Below, piece after piece: positions 8,635-20,388 of a DNA stretch of 64,000 nt. Origin of the DNA: Lepidurus packardi (taxonomy: Eukaryota; Arthropoda; Branchiopoda; Notostraca; Triopsidae); NCBI GenBank assembly GCA_023053545.1, contig JAKZAN010000001.1, positions 3,244,565 to 3,308,564 on the forward strand, given 5' to 3'. Within the stretch, counting starts at the first letter, position 1. Every line of letters starts with the position of its first letter. The translations under genes were made by a program, and so were the position numbers. Under the pieces are notes generated by a model that made no database searches, was not told the origin of the DNA, and saw only the letters and a list, made by a program, of their open reading frames with translations.

Positions 8635-11600
8635 ATGGCTCAAGAATTAAACACTGTGAAATCGCAACTCGTCATACTAGAAAGATGCGCTTCGAATTTA
8701 CAAGGTTTCGAAATCTTTTAATCCATTATTAGCTATTTATTTTCATTGTATAATAACAATCAAGACTTCTAGTTATGTAATCCTTGAAAAGCCTTTTAAA
8801 CGAAGTTATATTGTTCAGGTAACAAAAGGTATTACCAATCGCGTGTTAGTGATGGAAATGAGATTCATTTACACTTGGATGAGTTTTGTAATGTCCACAA
8901 GATTTGCTTCACAAACTAAATTTTAGCTTGTCTTGTTTATTAAGTTTATAAAGAAAGACTGTAGTGAACAATAGCTACCGTATGTAATACCTATGTTTTT
9001 GAATATAAAATAGTTATTTATTTAAGTGGTGATTGCATGGTATTTTGTTGCTGATTCTAGAATGTAGTCGCGAAATACTAAAAGAGTTCCAAGAATCCCA
9101 AGTTCCTGTGACGGATGACGATTCTGTTTTCCACCGATTTTGCACTAAGCTCGAGTTCCTTCTGCAACACAAACTGAAAGGCAAGTCGAAGCCATTTATT
9201 TCGATTCGATTTGATAATTTCTGACTCCAAAATCCTCTTAGATAAATCTGGAATCTTTAGTGGTAAAAAAAGCTACTGGGATTACTTTTGTCGTTGCCTT
9301 GTTTCTCACAAAACGAGCGCCCGGGACGGTATCAAATTCGTGAAATCTCTCACCGAGGTCTAAATCAACAACAATACAACCTTTTCTTCTTGCCTTGTCA
9401 CGTTTATCGACTCATTTCTTGTTGCCTCATCCGTAGTTGAAAACATCTGTGGGCAAAGGTCGCGGTTTTCTTCGATTCTGCTTGGTGCATCAATGTTTGG
9501 CCGACACGTTGCAGCAATGCTTGTCTGATCTCGCCTGCACAACAGAGTTCTACCATCCGGACGCGGCACTGTTGCAAAGTCCGTTGTCAACCAACGTGTT
9601 ATCTACTCTCTATGACCTGTCCTCTGTGCAATTTGACTTGGCGCCCACAGGATATGATTTGGATGTGGCCTTCCCCAGCTTCGCCAGGTAAAAAAATAAA
9701 TAAATAAAAAAAATAAAAAATCGATTTGTTGATCCAATAAGCCACTTTCTTAGCTAGAACTTTCCCCACATGAACCATTTTAAAGGCCAGGGTCTTGGTT
9801 CTTTCCTTTAAATAGCCATGCTACTGCCCCCCTTCTTTGACTCTCAAACAGGCCTAAAAATAGCCTCGGTCTCGCGTACTTACCCCTTAAACTTGCATGT
9901 AACTTACAATTGCACAGCATTTCGTTCTGCATTTCTTAATGCTTGCAGTCGGGGGTGGGTAAAATCAAGATTTTTACGGTGATTCATTCTAAGATTAGCG
10001 TGGTAAACTAGAAGCTTTGGTTTGTCGGCACAAAAGAGCCTAATTAATTGTTGCTTACATGTTGGTTTGGCTCCTTGCCCTTGTCTGAGACGTCGTTGGC
10101 AACTTTTGGTGTCTCGTCACGTGGTCCTGGCCTGAATTCTCCCAGTTCATCATGAATCTCGTGGTTTGCGTCGTATTCAATGGTTTCTTTTCGACTCTTT
10201 TCGCAGAAAAACTTACGGAACTCCGTATTCGTGGAGAAGTTCGACTCCCAGTCGGACGATTTCCGTCTCCAGTTTCTCTCTCTCGACACCTCAGGTAAGC
10301 TAGTTTCGCTTTATTTTTGCATGGAAGAGTTGGGCAACTGATTCTTGTGGCTACTTGGATCAAAATTGGGGTGTTAAACCGTCAAAGAAAGGTTAACTCT
10401 TTTGGGGGATGACGGTGGACGTGTGACCGGATCTTTTAGGGTCCAAAGACGAAAGGGAAAACAGTCTGGATAAGCTTATTAAACAGATGTGTGTCCATTT
10501 GTGTAAACTCGGGGTACTAATTCGGTACGATTTTCTCCTTTGCAGAGCCTGAGTTCGTCTTTTCCGCGTGATTTCGCACCGAGAAGTGAAAACGGAGGTG
10601 ACGATACGGGTGCGTTCAGTTGTGATCCAGACATGGAGCAGCAAGTCCAGGAGTTGCAGCTTGAATTGGCCAGAGCGGAAGGAGTGAAAGCGTCCTTATG
10701 TATGAGCGTGTCGACGTTGGGTGAAGAACGCCAGGCGTTGGAAGACAAAGTGACGGATTTGGAAGGCGTCGTAGTTCAAGTAAAAAGTCGTTTTTGTGGG
10801 TTTTTTCCCGAAGGGATATAACTTATAATCTGATATTTTAAAAACATTGCATGAATAAAGCATAGTAATTATGCAAATACTTATAATTCTTTACAAATTT
10901 GGTTCTAAGGAATTCTAATTCTTGTAAGCTTACAAGTAGGTAATAAATTACTAAATCTCTTTTTTTGGGGGTTTTAAGGTCAAGAAGAATGCTGCAGATG
11001 AGAAGGAAGAACTTCGGAAGAAATGTGCCGAACTGGAGGCACAGCTGACTGCCTACCGCAACGAAGAAGTGCCCAACAACAAAGTAGAAGCTTTGGAGCG
11101 TCTTAACGCGCAATTGAGCATACGGTTGACGACCACAGAAGCCGAACGCGAGGATTTGCAGGACCGGCTGGAGCAGGTGAGTGGGGTTTTGGTGTCAGGC
11201 AAGGAGCAATGCAAGATGTACGAGATTCAAGTGAGCAACCTAAAAGAAGCAGCCGCGTTATCCCGGCAAATGCTTGCGATTCGCGACCTCGAAGTGCGCG
11301 AATTACGCGAGCAAGTTGGACAAATCTCCCAAACGCTCCACCAAATCGAAGAATATAAACTCTTCTCCGAGGAGCGAGCCAAGTGGTCGACGCAATTGAA
11401 AGAAATCAAGTTGGCGACGCAAGAATTGCACACAAAATGGTCCCAAGAAAAAGTTACCTTGGAATCCGCTTTGAAAGACAAAGAACATGTATGCCAGTTG
11501 AGCGTCGAGAAGTACACAGGATTGGAAAATAAATTAGTCATTTCGGAGCAAGTAGTCGAGGACCAGCAAAAAAGGATCGAGAAATTGCAAGCAGATCTAG

Positions 11601-14600
11601 TAGCGACTTTGGAGGAGAATAAACAACTTAACAATGAAATGCAGCTCATTCGGAAGCTTTTACGACACATTGAGGGGGAAATCGAAACTCCAGATCTCGA
11701 TAAATGTTTCACGGTCACAAATCTTCCCGAATTGGGCGAATCTCCAGGAAGGATTTTAGGCTCGCAAGTTTCGATCCAATCGGTTTCAGTGCCTGACGCG
11801 GCAGTTCAGGGCACCAACACAACGTTTATCCAACTGCGCGGTTTGATTTTGGAGAAAAAGTCGTTGATATGCCAGGTCAAACAGTTGAAGGAGCTGAACG
11901 CCAAACTGGAGCGTACCTTAAGCTTGCAGGAACGTCGGCTGTCCACTGTAACTATGGAATTGAACAAAACTTGGAGTCTGATCTCGAAACTGAAGATCCA
12001 GCACGGCCAATTGCATACTTCTGAGTGTGTTTTGCGTTACGAGTTGTCTGAAAAACGCAAAGTCTTAAATAGACTCAAAGAAGAGTTGGAAATCTGGCGG
12101 CAGAAGTGGGCGAGTATCCGCGAGAAGAACGTAGAATCGGAACAAGTCTGGCAGAGCATTCGGGACGATTTTGACGCGCGGAAAGCGGGTACCTCTTCTT
12201 CCGCCATTCCCGTTGTGTTGCATGACATTAAAGACGCTGAACAACCGAGTAAAATGGAAGAAGGAACGAGTCCAATTACGAGTTTAAGTACAGGCACGAA
12301 ACCCAAGCGCAAATTGCCACCAATTGACCTGGTTTCAGAGATTGACACTGATAATTCAGGTCACGGCGCGTCCAGTGAAGAGGAAAGCGAAGAAGATGTG
12401 CGTGGAGTACGTCTAAGGTCCTTGGAAGAGCAAAGTCAGTTGCTTTACAGCAAACTCATGGCTAGTACCACGCGTTCCATAAATATTGCTGCTAAATTAG
12501 CGGAATTACACGACCATTACGGCGCAAATCAATCCGAGGAAGATCTTATTGAAGTCCAAGAAAAAGTAGCTGCATCTTCTTCTACTTCTCTGGAAGTAAC
12601 GGAAGTCTCGCCATCTAGCGTCCCACCTCCCCCTCCGCTCCCACCCGCGTTGCTGGTCACAGGTCAAACCGCGACCCCGACCATTAAGCTAGCGTGCAAA
12701 GGCGCTACTTTGGACGACGTTATCTTGAAACGAGAGGAAGCTGGGACTGAAACCACCAGCCAATCTTTGAGTAATCTTTTAATTGAGCAATTGCCTCGTC
12801 GCTTAGATGTCCTCAAACAAGAGAAACGAGTGATTAGTGACCAACTCAAAGTATTGGATTTGCGCTTAAAAGTCCTAAAAACGGAACTGGAGAAGGCCAA
12901 GCGAGAAAAAGAAGAGGATAAACAGGTTTGGATGATGCGTGTGAAACCCCCAGGAATGAGCCATGTTTCGGTCGTTTGCATATGTTTTGATATGGTGACA
13001 CTAACCTGTGTGTGAATTGCCGTTCAAATTAATTTTTCGGGATGTTTGATATTTGTTTTGTTGTTTTTTTGTTATTTAGTTTCCTTATTTATCATTTTCT
13101 ATTCGCTGTTTTGAATTTTAAACGTTAATTGTTTTTCTTTTTCTCTTGGCAGGCTGGAGAGGAACACGTAAAAGCATTGGAAAGCCGAGAACGGGATTTG
13201 TGTGATCAAATTCGGTCACTGAAAGAGGAAAATGCGACCTTGCAGTTCCAGCTGTCGACACAAGCTTTGGAATATGAGAAAGCAGCCCAAGTAAGCGATT
13301 ATATACAAAGTAGGGGGCAAGGGATTGGTTTCACCTAGTTGCAATTGTGTGATGATGCAAACTTTGGCACGTGGGTTACTACAGATGTACCTGCCTTTGC
13401 TGCAGGCTTATAACGAACACCAAGATCTTTTCCAAACCTTGGAACAGCGGGTTGAGAAACATATACTGGTGGAGAAGGAGCTGGAACAGCTCCTAGCGGA
13501 CGTGAAACGCGAGCGAGAAATCGAAAGAGCCGAGTTTGCGGAGCAGTTGGAAACCATGCGGATGTTGCTAGCCACCCGTGAAGAGGAGTGCCAAGGCCTC
13601 AGCGATGAGCTAAAACAGGTAAACCTCTATCTGTCGTTATTCTGGAGTGCTAAGTTCATAGTTTGAGAGTATAGTATCTATGTTTACATTGCTTGTAGAG
13701 TTCGGTGGAACTGAACGAAATACGAGTTGTCTACAGGAAAATGGACGACGAGCTCAAAGCCATTAGCAGTGATCTAGCCAAGAAAGAAGCGGATTTTCAA
13801 AGCGAAGTGACCTTATTACGGGACGAGTCTGTTCAACTACGTCAGAAAATTATCAAGCTCATAAAGTAAAATCTTGAAAAATAATTGCTAATAACACGAT
13901 ATGATGGATCTAATCCTTAAATTTGTAGAGAGAAGGATATGCTCTGGCAGCGAACAGACCGATTATTGCACCTGCAGCGAGTGCAAGCTTCAGATATGTG
14001 GATGCCTGACCGTGAAGTATCTTGTTGCTTGGCTTGTCGAAGTACCTTCACCTTTTTGCTCCGCAAACACCACTGTCGCTTGTGCGGCAGGATCTTCTGT
14101 CACCGGTGCGCTGATAATTGGATTATGACAGCGGCTAGCAAGTAAATTTTTTTATCACATTTCAAATTTCGGAATATTTCACTGAATTAAACTCATAAAT
14201 TATCGAATCACAGTCGGAGAGCACGCGTTTGCAACGAATGTTTTATCGTGCATCGAGACATGGGTTCTGAGTCCAGTGCCTTAGTTTTTAGTCAAGACAG
14301 CGACGTCGGCGATAGTCAAGAACAGCACGACGTGACGGACTTGTTTCAGACGGGTATACAAAAATGTTTGTGTTTTGTATAAAATTTTATAGCTTTTGCC
14401 TAAAACATGATTCATGGATTTGAATTTCTAGATTCTTCTCCGAATTCTTCGTCTGTTTCTTCTCCTCCGACCACGAGCCATATACTTGGTTTGCAGATGG
14501 AAGGCAACAATACTGCAGTGGACGAAGGGACTTTTGCGGTGCTAAGCGATGAAGAAATTACGCGGTCCTTATCGGCGTCTAGTCCATACGCAACATCGCC

Positions 14601-15148
14601 TGTAGCCAGAGGCAATTGGGAGCCAGGGTAAAGACTAAAACGCGGATTTCGATTGAAAAGCTAAGGTTATTTATTGTAGTGAGGTGACAAGCAGTCCCTT
14701 GAGAACTTTAAATGAAATTCAGGACTACGAAGGCGTTGGGGAAGCCTGGATTAACGCTGGCAATGTTTATAAAATTCCCATCTCGGTAGACAAGGCAGGA
14801 ATCGTATTACACTGGGAATTCCGGACTGAGCCAAAGGTATTTTTGTGTGTCAAGAAAAAATAATTTGAAATCTGACTCTTAAAACTTTATGGTATTTTTA
14901 AGAGTATGGCCTTCTCTGTTGTCTACGAGTGTGAGGATGAAGAGGAGAATCGAATCTTGGTGGAGACTACTCGCGTTGCATCTCACTTACAAACGGTTGA
15001 AGGCTCCCTGACTTGCCAGAAACCTGGAACGTATAGTTTAATCTTTGATAATAGTCTATCCCGGTTTTTGGCCAAGAAAATTACTTACCATTTGAGTGTG
15101 TTGAAAACGCAAGAGTCTCCCACAGAAGAAACGCCGGATACAGGCTGA
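8635..15148 (+). CDS. FYCO1: FYVE and coiled-coil domain protein 1 (RUN-coiled coil-FYVE-GOLD)
   Basis: Fifteen exons close in frame to about 1426 aa (human 1478): 8635-8704, 9061-9184, 9261-9357, 9437-9687, 10207-10294, 10546-10779, 10979-12925, 13153-13290, 13406-13618, 13699-13865, 13929-14141, 14214-14353, 14432-14627, 14680-14836, 14903-15148. FYCO1 links autophagosomes and late endosomes to kinesin through Rab7, PI3P and LC3. The RUN domain fills exons 2-4 (KSYWDYFCRCL, VGKGRGFLRF, LADTLQQC, VQFDLAPTGYDLD). Exons 6-10 are coiled coil, mostly one 1.9-kb exon with a proline-rich break. The FYVE zinc finger (CLACRSTF...RKHHCRLCGRIFC) is in exons 11-12. Exon 13 has a likely LC3-interacting motif, TFAVLSDEE. 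Exons 14-15 form the GOLD domain (YSLIFDNSLSRF). The start ATG opens a helix like the family N-terminus. Confidence 0.95.
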
Positions 15149-15803
15149 GTAGTAATTGAATATATTGGGGGACACGAACATTTTACTTTTAATAACGAAG
15201 GAAAAACGTGGTAACTGTTGACGTAAGAATCCGTCCTATACTTACCGTTCGGAATGGAGTCTCCTGCTGCCCTGAAAGATCGTAGACGGATCAGAGTTTT
15301 TCTACATTTACACCGGCCTCTGTAGGAATTGCCTGTTATCTGAATAAAAAGAAGGCTGTCAGTTGGGGTCTTCTGATCCGTATTTCTATGGTTTTTATGT
15401 AAAGTCATCGTAATACAGAGTTGAATTTTTACCATTTTGAGGTACGATTAGTGGATTGTTCCAATGTATAATAGATTCACAGAACATTTGACTGACCTTA
15501 TACCTAAGAATTTTGACACGTAACTAATTGACGTATTTCGGGAGTAGGTTTTCCCTCATCTTCAACCAGTACATGCTGTCACCTAGCTAAGTCACTCTTT
15601 TAAAAAAAAATGCGTTTCGGAGCAAGAGATGGGAATGGAGATGAAGATTTATATTTCTTGAGGGAAGGGAAGTTCTAACTTAACATAACGTAACCTAACC
15701 TAAACTTAATCTAACCTAACTTAACTGAGAAGTGGAACCGTTGCTCTATCATTTATGAAGCAGTTTAGCCAAAACTGCATAGCCCCAAATCGGGAGCTAC
15801 CTA
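15149..15803. other. Intergenic DNA between FYCO1 and Harbinger copy 1, with a short CCTAA tract
   Basis: Presumed FYCO1 3' UTR followed by non-coding DNA. A degenerate CCTAA/CTTAA tract of about 50 bp lies at 15676-15725. I see no gene. Confidence 0.5.
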
Positions 15804-16153
15804 AGCTGCGTTTTATTTGACGCGTTTTCTTAACCGAGTCCGACTCGTTGGCTTGAAGCCGTTTTATTTGTCTGACGCGTCATCTGTTGAGCGTTTTATT
15901 TGTGAGAGAAGCAGACGCGTCGCGTCTTGCCGGACGCGAAGGCCGGACGCGTCAGACGAGAACTGACGTCCTCGTTCAGCGAGTCCGTAGTGCGAGTCCT
16001 TGAAGTTGTTTATATTTTGCCGATGAACATGGAGCAAGTTGTAGTTAATTTAGACGAATTACATTTCATTTCTGTGGCAGATGACACTTTTAATGCATTA
16101 TTACCAAGTACGAATTGTTACTATAATCATTAGAACTACTAATCGTAATCCAG

Positions 16154-17148
16154 GATTTTTTTGTGTCAGATGGCAAACCATTTTCCATTAATAAGGAACA
16201 GTTGTTAAGTTTTGGATGTGATGCTGATTTCGTGACCGGTTTGGAAGAGAGTTTGCTTGGTAACAAAGTCGATAGCCATGATCCAGAAAATAAAGAAGCC
16301 GAAATTCAAGTAAATATATATATATATATTTTCGAGGAGCCTACTAGAATTGTATTCTCTTATAGGCTGAAGTATGGACCCTAAAGTCTTCAGCAAGTCG
16401 CGACAGCGAGGCGACTGAAGCATTGGTCGAGCTACTAAAACAACAGGAAATGAAGTGTGCTTTGAAGAGCAAAGGGAAAGCGGGTCGGGCTTTATACCCA
16501 AAACTTGCGGCGGAGTTGCAAAAAAAGGGCTTTAATCTTGATCTTAATCCAAGTATCAAAGTGAAAGACAAGTGGTCAAACCTAAAAAGATCTTTTAATG
16601 CTTGGAACGACAATGCGAAGAAAACGGGTAGCAAGGCCATAAAGCAGCCTAGATTTTATAACGAAATATTTTATATCATTGGTGACGATGATGTAGTCAG
16701 CCCAAAGGTACTGTTCGATACAAGAAAAACATTTGATGTGCAAGCAGCCAAAACTTTGCTTGAGTCCTCAAAAAAACCCCCAGAAATATGTATTGACGAG
16801 GATATCTGGGAAAGTGAGAATTCCATCACAAGAACGCCCTCTCCAAGTGTGACCAATCAAGATTCTAAGAAAGGGCCTAGGAAGCAGCTGCTGAAAGAAA
16901 CCTTAAGTAAAATGGACATGCAGACAGAGAAGGAAGAATCGTGGAAAGAGGAAATACGAGAGTTTCGTAATAAAATGGTGAATGACCTGCAAGCCAAGAC
17001 GGCTCAAAATGATAGCATGCTAAAGCTGATGGAGCGGTTGGTATCAGTTGAAGAAGAAAGAAACAACAGGGAAAAGGGAAGGTTATCTGACAACAAGGAA
17101 AAGCAGGGAAGAAGGCGACATCACAGCAGTGATGAAGATATGTGTTGA
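16154..17148 (+). CDS. Harbinger-associated Myb/SANT-like DNA-binding protein, copy 1
   Basis: Two exons are clear: 16154-16309 and 16366-17148, with a 56-bp intron that is largely a TA microsatellite. They encode about 312 aa. The SANT/Myb-like trihelix spans the splice junction: VWTLKSSASRD, EALVELLKQQ, then KVKDKWSNLKRSFNAW and YNEIFYIIG. The C-terminal half is charged and probably coiled (MDMQTEKEESWKEEI). In PIF/Harbinger elements this second protein helps carry the transposase into the nucleus and onto the ends. The 5' exon is uncertain: ATGs at 16023/16029 give MEQVVVNLDELHF up to a donor at 16108, but the phase does not match exon 2 in that frame, while the ATG at 16081 does match. 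The product is otherwise intact, unlike copy 2. Confidence 0.8.
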
Positions 17149-17368
17149 TAATTTAATCTTTTCAGTTTGGCAAATTTTTCGTTTCCTTATCTAATTGCTT
17201 TTCAATGCTTATGTCCATAATCAGTTGTTCGTGTTTGATCTAAAGGCTTTGATAAATAATCCTGCCAAAAATAAGTTGATTATACTTCTGAATTTGATCT
17301 GGATTTCTGTATTTTACTGTCTCGAGTACACAAGGTTTTTTTAAAACAAAATTATGGGACCTGTCCGA

Positions 17369-18598
17369 TTACAGTAAAATTTGTGCTATGCGATCACGCT
17401 TCTCTCTCGCTTCTCCGTCTTGACGGTTCGGATTCACATACACGTCTTCTACACCGTTCACTATTGCATCAATATTCACCTCACAAAAAGCGCCTTCGTT
17501 TTGCATACACAAATTGTGTAACGTACAACAAGCACCTATAACATAGGGGATGAACTCTATTTTTGTATCGACAAGAAGAAGCTTGCGAAAGCGTGCTTTT
17601 AAAAGGCCAAAAGTATGTTCCACGGTAATCCTTGTTCGTGAATGACAGTTGTTGTAATGGAGTTCTCTTCTTGTCGAGCTGCTTTTGTAGGGTGTCATAA
17701 CCCAGGGTAAAAGAGGATAAGCTGAGTCACCCAGTACATGGAAACGTGAATCAGGAAAATTAGATAATGGGTTTTCTGAAGTTTGTCTAAAAATTTCTGA
17801 ATTGCGGAAAACTCGAGCGTCGTGGGCCGCACCTGGAAAGCCAATGAATACATCCGTAAATGTTTTGTCGGGAGAACATATGGCCTGCAGAATCATTGAA
17901 TATCCACACTTCCGATTTCTGTAACTATTCTGTTGGTGGGCTGGACATATTATGTCTATATGGGCTCCATCAATCGCACCCACGACGTTCGGGAAGTATG
18001 CCTTCTTTTCAAATTTGGTAGCATAAATTTCACATTCGGCTAATGAAGTGGGCCATTTAATGAAACGAGAATTCACTGCACAAATCATAATACACAACCG
18101 ATGAACACAGGAATGTACTGAACTCTGTGATACACCGAACAAATTTGCAATACTACGCATTGATTCTCTGTTTCCTAAGTACCACAGTGTAATGAGGAGA
18201 GCTTTACGTAATCGAATTGGTTTCTTGCCAGCTCTAACTACTTCTCTTTCTTCTTCATCGGCCTCCATGTAGCTTATCTCGGCCGGGAAAAACTCTTTCA
18301 ACAGTTCTCGTTCGTTTTTTAAAAAATCAAGCGTTAAGGTGAAAGTTTGTCTTTTTAATCGGAAATGACGTCGAAAATCAGCGTCATTCAAGCTTTCCAC
18401 TAATACTTCGGCGAAATTTTCAACTTTATGATGAACTTCGCTTGCTTCCTCTAACCACTTCTGTAATGCTCGCTTATAATTGTAACCGCTAACATTTTCA
18501 CTGCTTTCAAGTTCGAGAAAGATCTGACTTAAGAAAGCTGACCCTGCCAATATACTTCGATAGCAGTTAATGACTAAAAGTAATGTTTTTATGTCCAT
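17369..18598 (-). CDS. PIF/Harbinger DDE transposase, copy 1
   Basis: A single uninterrupted 409-aa frame. The N-terminal part is helical. A helix-turn-helix lies near residues 145-172 (SMRSIANLFGVSQSSVHSCV). The DDE nuclease core follows, with the acidic triad visible as D210 in GAIDGAHIDI, D291 in VLGDSAYPL and E327 in RITVEHTFGLLKARFRKL. The signature GFPGAAHDARVFRNS lies between the first two. This is the normal size and motif order for Harbinger transposases (the HARBI1 family in domesticated form). The start ATG lies just inside the right end of the element. No stops or frameshifts are seen, so the copy may be active. It faces the Myb-like gene tail to tail. Confidence 0.95.
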   Translation of the reverse strand: MDIKTLLLVINCYRSILAGSAFLSQIFLELESSENVSGYNYKRALQKWLEEASEVHHKVENFAEVLVESLNDADFRRHFRLKRQTFTLTLDFLKNERELLKEFFPAEISYMEADEEEREVVRAGKKPIRLRKALLITLWYLGNRESMRSIANLFGVSQSSVHSCVHRLCIMICAVNSRFIKWPTSLAECEIYATKFEKKAYFPNVVGAIDGAHIDIICPAHQQNSYRNRKCGYSMILQAICSPDKTFTDVFIGFPGAAHDARVFRNSEIFRQTSENPLSNFPDSRFHVLGDSAYPLLPWVMTPYKSSSTRRELHYNNCHSRTRITVEHTFGLLKARFRKLLLVDTKIEFIPYVIGACCTLHNLCMQNEGAFCEVNIDAIVNGVEDVYVNPNRQDGEAREKRDRIAQILL

Positions 18599-18800
18599 TC
18601 TTCGTGAGATATATGTTTACGTTTAAAATAGGGATGTTTACAAAACTGACGGGAGCGAATGCTACAAACCGTTTTATTTGGTATGACGCGTCCGAGCAGC
18701 GCGTCAACGCTCGTCCTAAATAAAACGAATTTAGCGCCTGAAGCGAAGGTTTCTCACTGACGCGTTAGGACGCGACTGGAGCAAATAAAACGCAGCTCTA

Positions 18801-19065
18801 GAAGCTCGTAGCAAAACCGTCTCCTGAAACGCGACAATTATTAGCAGCTAATTTGAGGTACAATTTTGGTATGTAGATTTCAGTCTTTAAAAAAAATAAC
18901 TGATTATTCGACAAAATCATGAAAATATATGCATAACCATTTATTGTTTTAATGCTTGACTTGAAAGTTATTAGTTCAAAATTTATTTCGAAAAAAGATT
19001 CGTGGAATAATGCCTGGTAGGCACATGCGAAGCTAACAGGGTCAGCTTCAGAACAAGTATCAAAA
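18801..19065. other. Spacer between Harbinger copy 1 and a MITE
   Basis: AT-rich, non-coding, no recognisable feature. Confidence 0.4.
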
Positions 19066-19791
19066 CCACAGTATAGAGGTTTCACAGTATGGTAACAGGG
19101 GTATCTTCCAATGTTAAGGTTTTCTGACGACCTTCTCGGTCCCCCGAGTAATATTCAGGTAAAAGGCCAGAAAATGAAAGGGTACATTCGCAAACCTCCC
19201 AGTGCAGTTCAAAAAAGGTCACGACGGTTTACAAAGCGCGTAATTTAAATCTATTGCTTTAAACTATGTGAGCTTAAAATAAAAGATGAATTAACTAGGT
19301 CAAAGCACAACACGTATACACATTATAGACTATTTCGCGTTACCCAGGTTGCACCACGAGGAGGCAGTCTATTTTGCAACCCATACATAGGTGTTTTATA
19401 GTATACAGGTTTAACCCCATATACTATAAAATACCCATGTATATTAATGTCTATATGTGTTGTTATGACTATTTATGTCTATATACGAGTTATCCATTAC
19501 ATTGGTACTTTCAAAATCGCGCAATGCTAGTCGAATCTTACGTCAGCCCCAAACTCCCTCGAGAGAAAGGTCACCAGTCCCCCGTTTTGTGAATGTTTTG
19601 TTCTCTTTTCGAACCCTTCTTATAGTAGATTTGGAATGCCTACTTCTGGGGTAGGATGGGCAAGTCTGTGAATCCATCCCTCCTATGTTCCTTGTTACCC
19701 CCACATCCTATTGAGACCGAGAAAATCGTGTTAATCCCTTTACATTGGAAGATACCCCCAGTTACCATACTGTGAAACCTTTATACTGTGA
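19066..19791. mobile_element. MITE with 6-bp TSD, copy 1
   Basis: A 726-bp non-coding element. Its terminal inverted repeats are about 54 bp long and start CCACAGTATAGAGGTTT; the right end has one changed terminal base. It is flanked by TCAAAA on both sides (19060-19065 and 19792-19797). It shares its interior with the outer parts of the composite element at 26747-30795 and keeps the uninterrupted site (ACCCATACATAGG, about 19378-19390) that is occupied by a hAT-like MITE in the other copy. Confidence 0.8.
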
Positions 19792-19797
19792 TCAAAA

Positions 19798-20388
19798 CTG
19801 CTTATTTAGGTATCGGGTGTAATAAACTGCAAGTGCTAATTTGAAACCGTGACAACGTGCGTCTTGTAAAGATGTCAAACGTATAGATATTGTCACGCTT
19901 TAAACTTGCAAACGGTTTTATTCTGCAAGGTGAGCGTAGTTCGTTGGAAATGGTGGGTTTTGAACGTTGTATTATAAAGGTCTAAGTAAGTGGGCTTTAA
20001 GTCGGTTACAGGGTTCAGTGGTACAAATGCTCAACTTGAGGTCTACAACAACCGACTCTCTAACCAGCGACCCTCTAACCACCGAGTCGACCACCACTCT
20101 CACACGCAACCCCCTTTTACACACCACGAGGGCCCCCTCGTTCCTCGCTGGAATGTCAACCAGAGCAAGGCGCCAGGTTACTTGAGACGCCGGAACGGAG
20201 GTTCTCGGGTGCCCTATGCTGCAACATGCAAAGCTTGCTGACCCTACGCCAAGACTCGATGCCCCGTCAGCACATCTCACACTCGGAGATAGCTGACTAA
20301 GCACTGAATCATGTTGTAGGGACGCTGATCATGCAGAAACTAAGCAATGACCTATTCAGGCTGTGACAATATTCGTATCTTGGTATAT
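19798..20388. other. Unassigned intergenic DNA
   Basis: Includes a GC-richer patch (about 20070-20240) unlike its surroundings. No frame is convincing on either strand and no repeat ends were recognised. Confidence 0.35.

Larger units (their letters stand above)
15804..18797. mobile_element. PIF/Harbinger DNA transposon, copy 1 (apparently intact)
   Basis: A 2994-bp element flanked by the 3-bp duplication CTA (15801-15803 and 18798-18800). The ends are inverted repeats beginning AGCTGCGTTTTATTTG. Inside each end are further copies of GTTTTATTTG and of the palindrome GACGCGTC, the pattern expected of transposase-binding sites. It carries two divergent-to-convergent genes, a Myb/SANT-like protein on plus and a DDE transposase on minus, which is the standard Harbinger gene pair. 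Both frames are open. A second copy at 57788-60788 is nearly identical and inverted. Confidence 0.92.

Noticed and set aside
9177..9190. GC-AG intron with donor AAAG/GCAAGT in FYCO1 exon 2
   Set aside because: The phase fails; the normal GT donor four bases later gives KGNGKKSYWDYF, matching the family.
10979..13015. FYCO1 long exon extending to the stop at 13015
   Set aside because: A donor at 12926 joins in phase to 13153; the sequence after it is intron-like and loses heptad structure.
16108..16133. A 26-nt intron joining the 16023 exon to the Harbinger Myb-like gene
   Set aside because: Too short for a spliceosomal intron; left as an unresolved 5' exon.
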